Shown: piece after piece, positions 32,053-33,301 of the stretch | Numbering within the stretch: the stretch's first letter is position 1 | Layout: every line of letters begins with the position of its first letter | NCBI GenBank assembly: GCA_905221605.1 | Contig: CAJNDS010001129.1 | Span: 1-33,301 of the forward strand | Reading direction: 5' to 3' | DNA length: 33,301 bases | DNA from: Symbiodinium natans | Lineage: Eukaryota > Sar > Dinophyceae > Suessiales > Symbiodiniaceae | Translations under genes and position numbers: made by a program | The notes under the pieces: model-generated | Told to the model about the DNA's origin: nothing | What the model saw: only the letters and a program-made list of their open reading frames with translations | The model's database searches: none

Positions 32053-32637
32053 TTGGATATGTTGCGCAGAAGTTTCAAGGGCAGGAGTCGACTCTGCAGC
32101 TACTATTCGTGAAGGCGACCAAGTCATTCTTTTGCCTTTTCAAGTGCTCGTCTAGCTTTTGGCTGAATCTGATAGTCTAACGCGTAGGCAACAGATATTC
32201 ATATGCATTTTTTTTATGAACCGCTATCAGCTTAACTCATTTCGCAGCAACTGGCCTGCGCCCCATGAAACACATCATGTGCTTTTGCTCGGCTTGGTGG
32301 ATATCCACATGAGCTCCCGACACCTATCGCCGAGTCCTTCTCCATGCTGGCACGGCCTCGTGGCAAGATCCACTTAGATTGGGTTTCGAGTTGAGGGTTT
32401 CTGGGGGAGCCAAAAACTGCAGTTGGGGAGGATTCAGGGTTCATGGTTAGGGAGGATTCGCGAGGGCGGACCAGGAAACGAAATATGTGTAGCCCGACTG
32501 CATATATTCCTACCGTCATATTTGCATTAACTTGAGGGTCCAGAATTTGACTAGGAAGGCACCAGATCTCATTCATTGCACTGCTATTGGAAACCAAACC
32601 AAAGGAAGGAGATTGAAGGGTGCCCAGATCTACGAAC
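32053..32637. other. Intergenic sequence upstream of the RCC1-like gene
   Basis: No gene recognised. A short T8 run lies near 32208 and weak TTTAGGG-like words near 32380-32460. A 121-codon minus frame (32232-32597) has no recognisable domain. Confidence 0.4.
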
Positions 32638-32697
32638 CTTAAAACCCTAAACCCTAAACCCTAAACCCTAAACCCTAAACCCTAAACCCTAAACCCT
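32638..32697 (-). repeat. Interstitial telomeric repeat, (CCCTAAA)n
   Basis: About eight almost perfect copies of CCCTAAA, the complement of TTTAGGG. The cleanest telomere-type block in the window. Internal, because complex sequence continues for 600 bp on its right. Confidence 0.95.
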
Positions 32698-33165
32698 TCG
32701 GGCTGCAAGAACTTTAAGTTTCCTTCCTTCCACCACCGAGGACTGCACAAGACCCGAAAGACCCTAAACTCCATGAAATTTGAGGGAACCCTAAACCCTA
32801 AACCCTAAACCCTGATGGACCCTCGAGGTGTGGGAAGCCCCCGTCGCCCCTGAAACGTGTGGAAAACACAGCTCTGTAGCCCCGAAAGCTCGGGGAAAAC
32901 CACGTTTTCCCCCGCTTCGCCCACCCCAATGCAGGTGGAACTCGCGGATTTCCACTGTGTTTCCGTTAGCTTCACGCAACCAAACTTCAGCATGGCACCT
33001 GTGCATTACATTGCCGTACGACGTATGGGTTCCTCCGGAGCCCCTTTAGTAGCCGAAGTGCGTCCGTCATGTGCATCATGTCTATGGGAGCTTAGGTCAA
33101 AGGCACAGCCTCCCCCGCTGCAGCGATGTACCGTCTGAGGCCCCAGCCGTTGAAAGAAACGTTGT
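32698..33165. other. Spacer with second CCCTAAA block
   Basis: Includes three further CCCTAAA copies at about 32790-32812. Between 32820 and 33150 are GC-balanced sequence and short frames on both strands (for example minus 32791-33006, 71 codons) with no recognisable domain. CCCCGAAAGCTCGGGG near 32880 forms a short hairpin. Confidence 0.5.
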
Positions 33166-33171
33166 TTTGGA

Positions 33172-33275
33172 TTCAGGATTTAGGATTTAGGGTTTAGGGT
33201 TCAGGGTTTGGGGTTTAGGGTTTAGGGTTAAGGGTTAAGGGTTTTAAGGGTTTTGGGCTTAGGGTGCCTGGTTTA
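33172..33275 (+). repeat. Degenerate telomeric repeat in opposite orientation
   Basis: Variants of TTTAGGG (GATTTAGGGTTTAGGGTTCAGGG, GGGTTAAGGGTTAAGGG, GGGTGCCTGGTTTAGGG). Orientation is opposite to the 32638-32697 block. Confidence 0.88.
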
Positions 33276-33301
33276 GGGTGCCTACGGCGTTTTGGGGACG
33301 A

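Noticed and set aside
32638-32697. True chromosome end
   Set aside because: Only about eight repeat copies, with complex sequence on both sides; it is interstitial.

Overview
This window looks like nuclear DNA from a eukaryotic microbe, most probably a dinoflagellate-type alveolate. Three lines of evidence support this. (1) TTTAGGG/CCCTAAA interstitial telomere-like repeats occur throughout; this is the plant/alga/alveolate telomere type. (2) The one convincing host gene (minus strand, 29084-31953) encodes a secreted or membrane protein with RCC1-like 'DGTVVxWG..GGDSSAV..QLTNV' repeats, a Ser/Thr-rich stalk, a membrane-proximal domain with an RRLSERRL segment and one transmembrane helix, an architecture I associate with dinoflagellate gene families. 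(3) Just upstream of its ATG lies a sequence resembling a relict dinoflagellate spliced leader. The species cannot be named from the sequence alone. Most of the window is repetitive and non-coding.

Layout. 1-10128: tandem satellite of twelve complete units (650-1089 bp) plus a truncated thirteenth. Each unit carries a variable G-rich hexamer block, and the units form mosaics that partly repeat every six units (about 5.2 kb). 10129-11180: a ~36-bp minisatellite, then ~700 bp of AGT trinucleotide repeat. 11179-12360: an imperfect inverted repeat, an 18-copy 40-bp minisatellite with its own six-copy higher-order pattern, and a ~26-bp repeat. 12360-15300: unique and degenerate repeats, telomere-like tracts and a cluster of GAGTTAACTC palindromes. 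15098-20586: a family of shuffled modules sharing a CATGGATCTCATTCTG core, interrupted by a perfect 115-bp tandem duplication and telomere-like or degenerate sequence.

At about 20.6 kb the sequence changes to an AT-rich island that runs to about 27.25 kb. It contains a decayed retroelement (23521-25323): reverse transcriptase with FADD motif, followed by a HHxxxC finger remnant and a region resembling a restriction-like (PD-(D/E)XK) endonuclease, broken by several stops and frameshifts. From 27.25 to 29.08 kb is sparse sequence with telomere-like tracts. The RCC1-like gene follows on the minus strand, apparently interrupted by two frameshifts, one in a homopolymer. The right end (32.6-33.3 kb) has telomere-like blocks in both orientations.

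No operon, CRISPR, tRNA or rRNA gene was recognised. The genes present do not form a visible pathway. The main interest is repeat architecture, the decayed mobile element and the surface-protein gene with its possible relict spliced leader.
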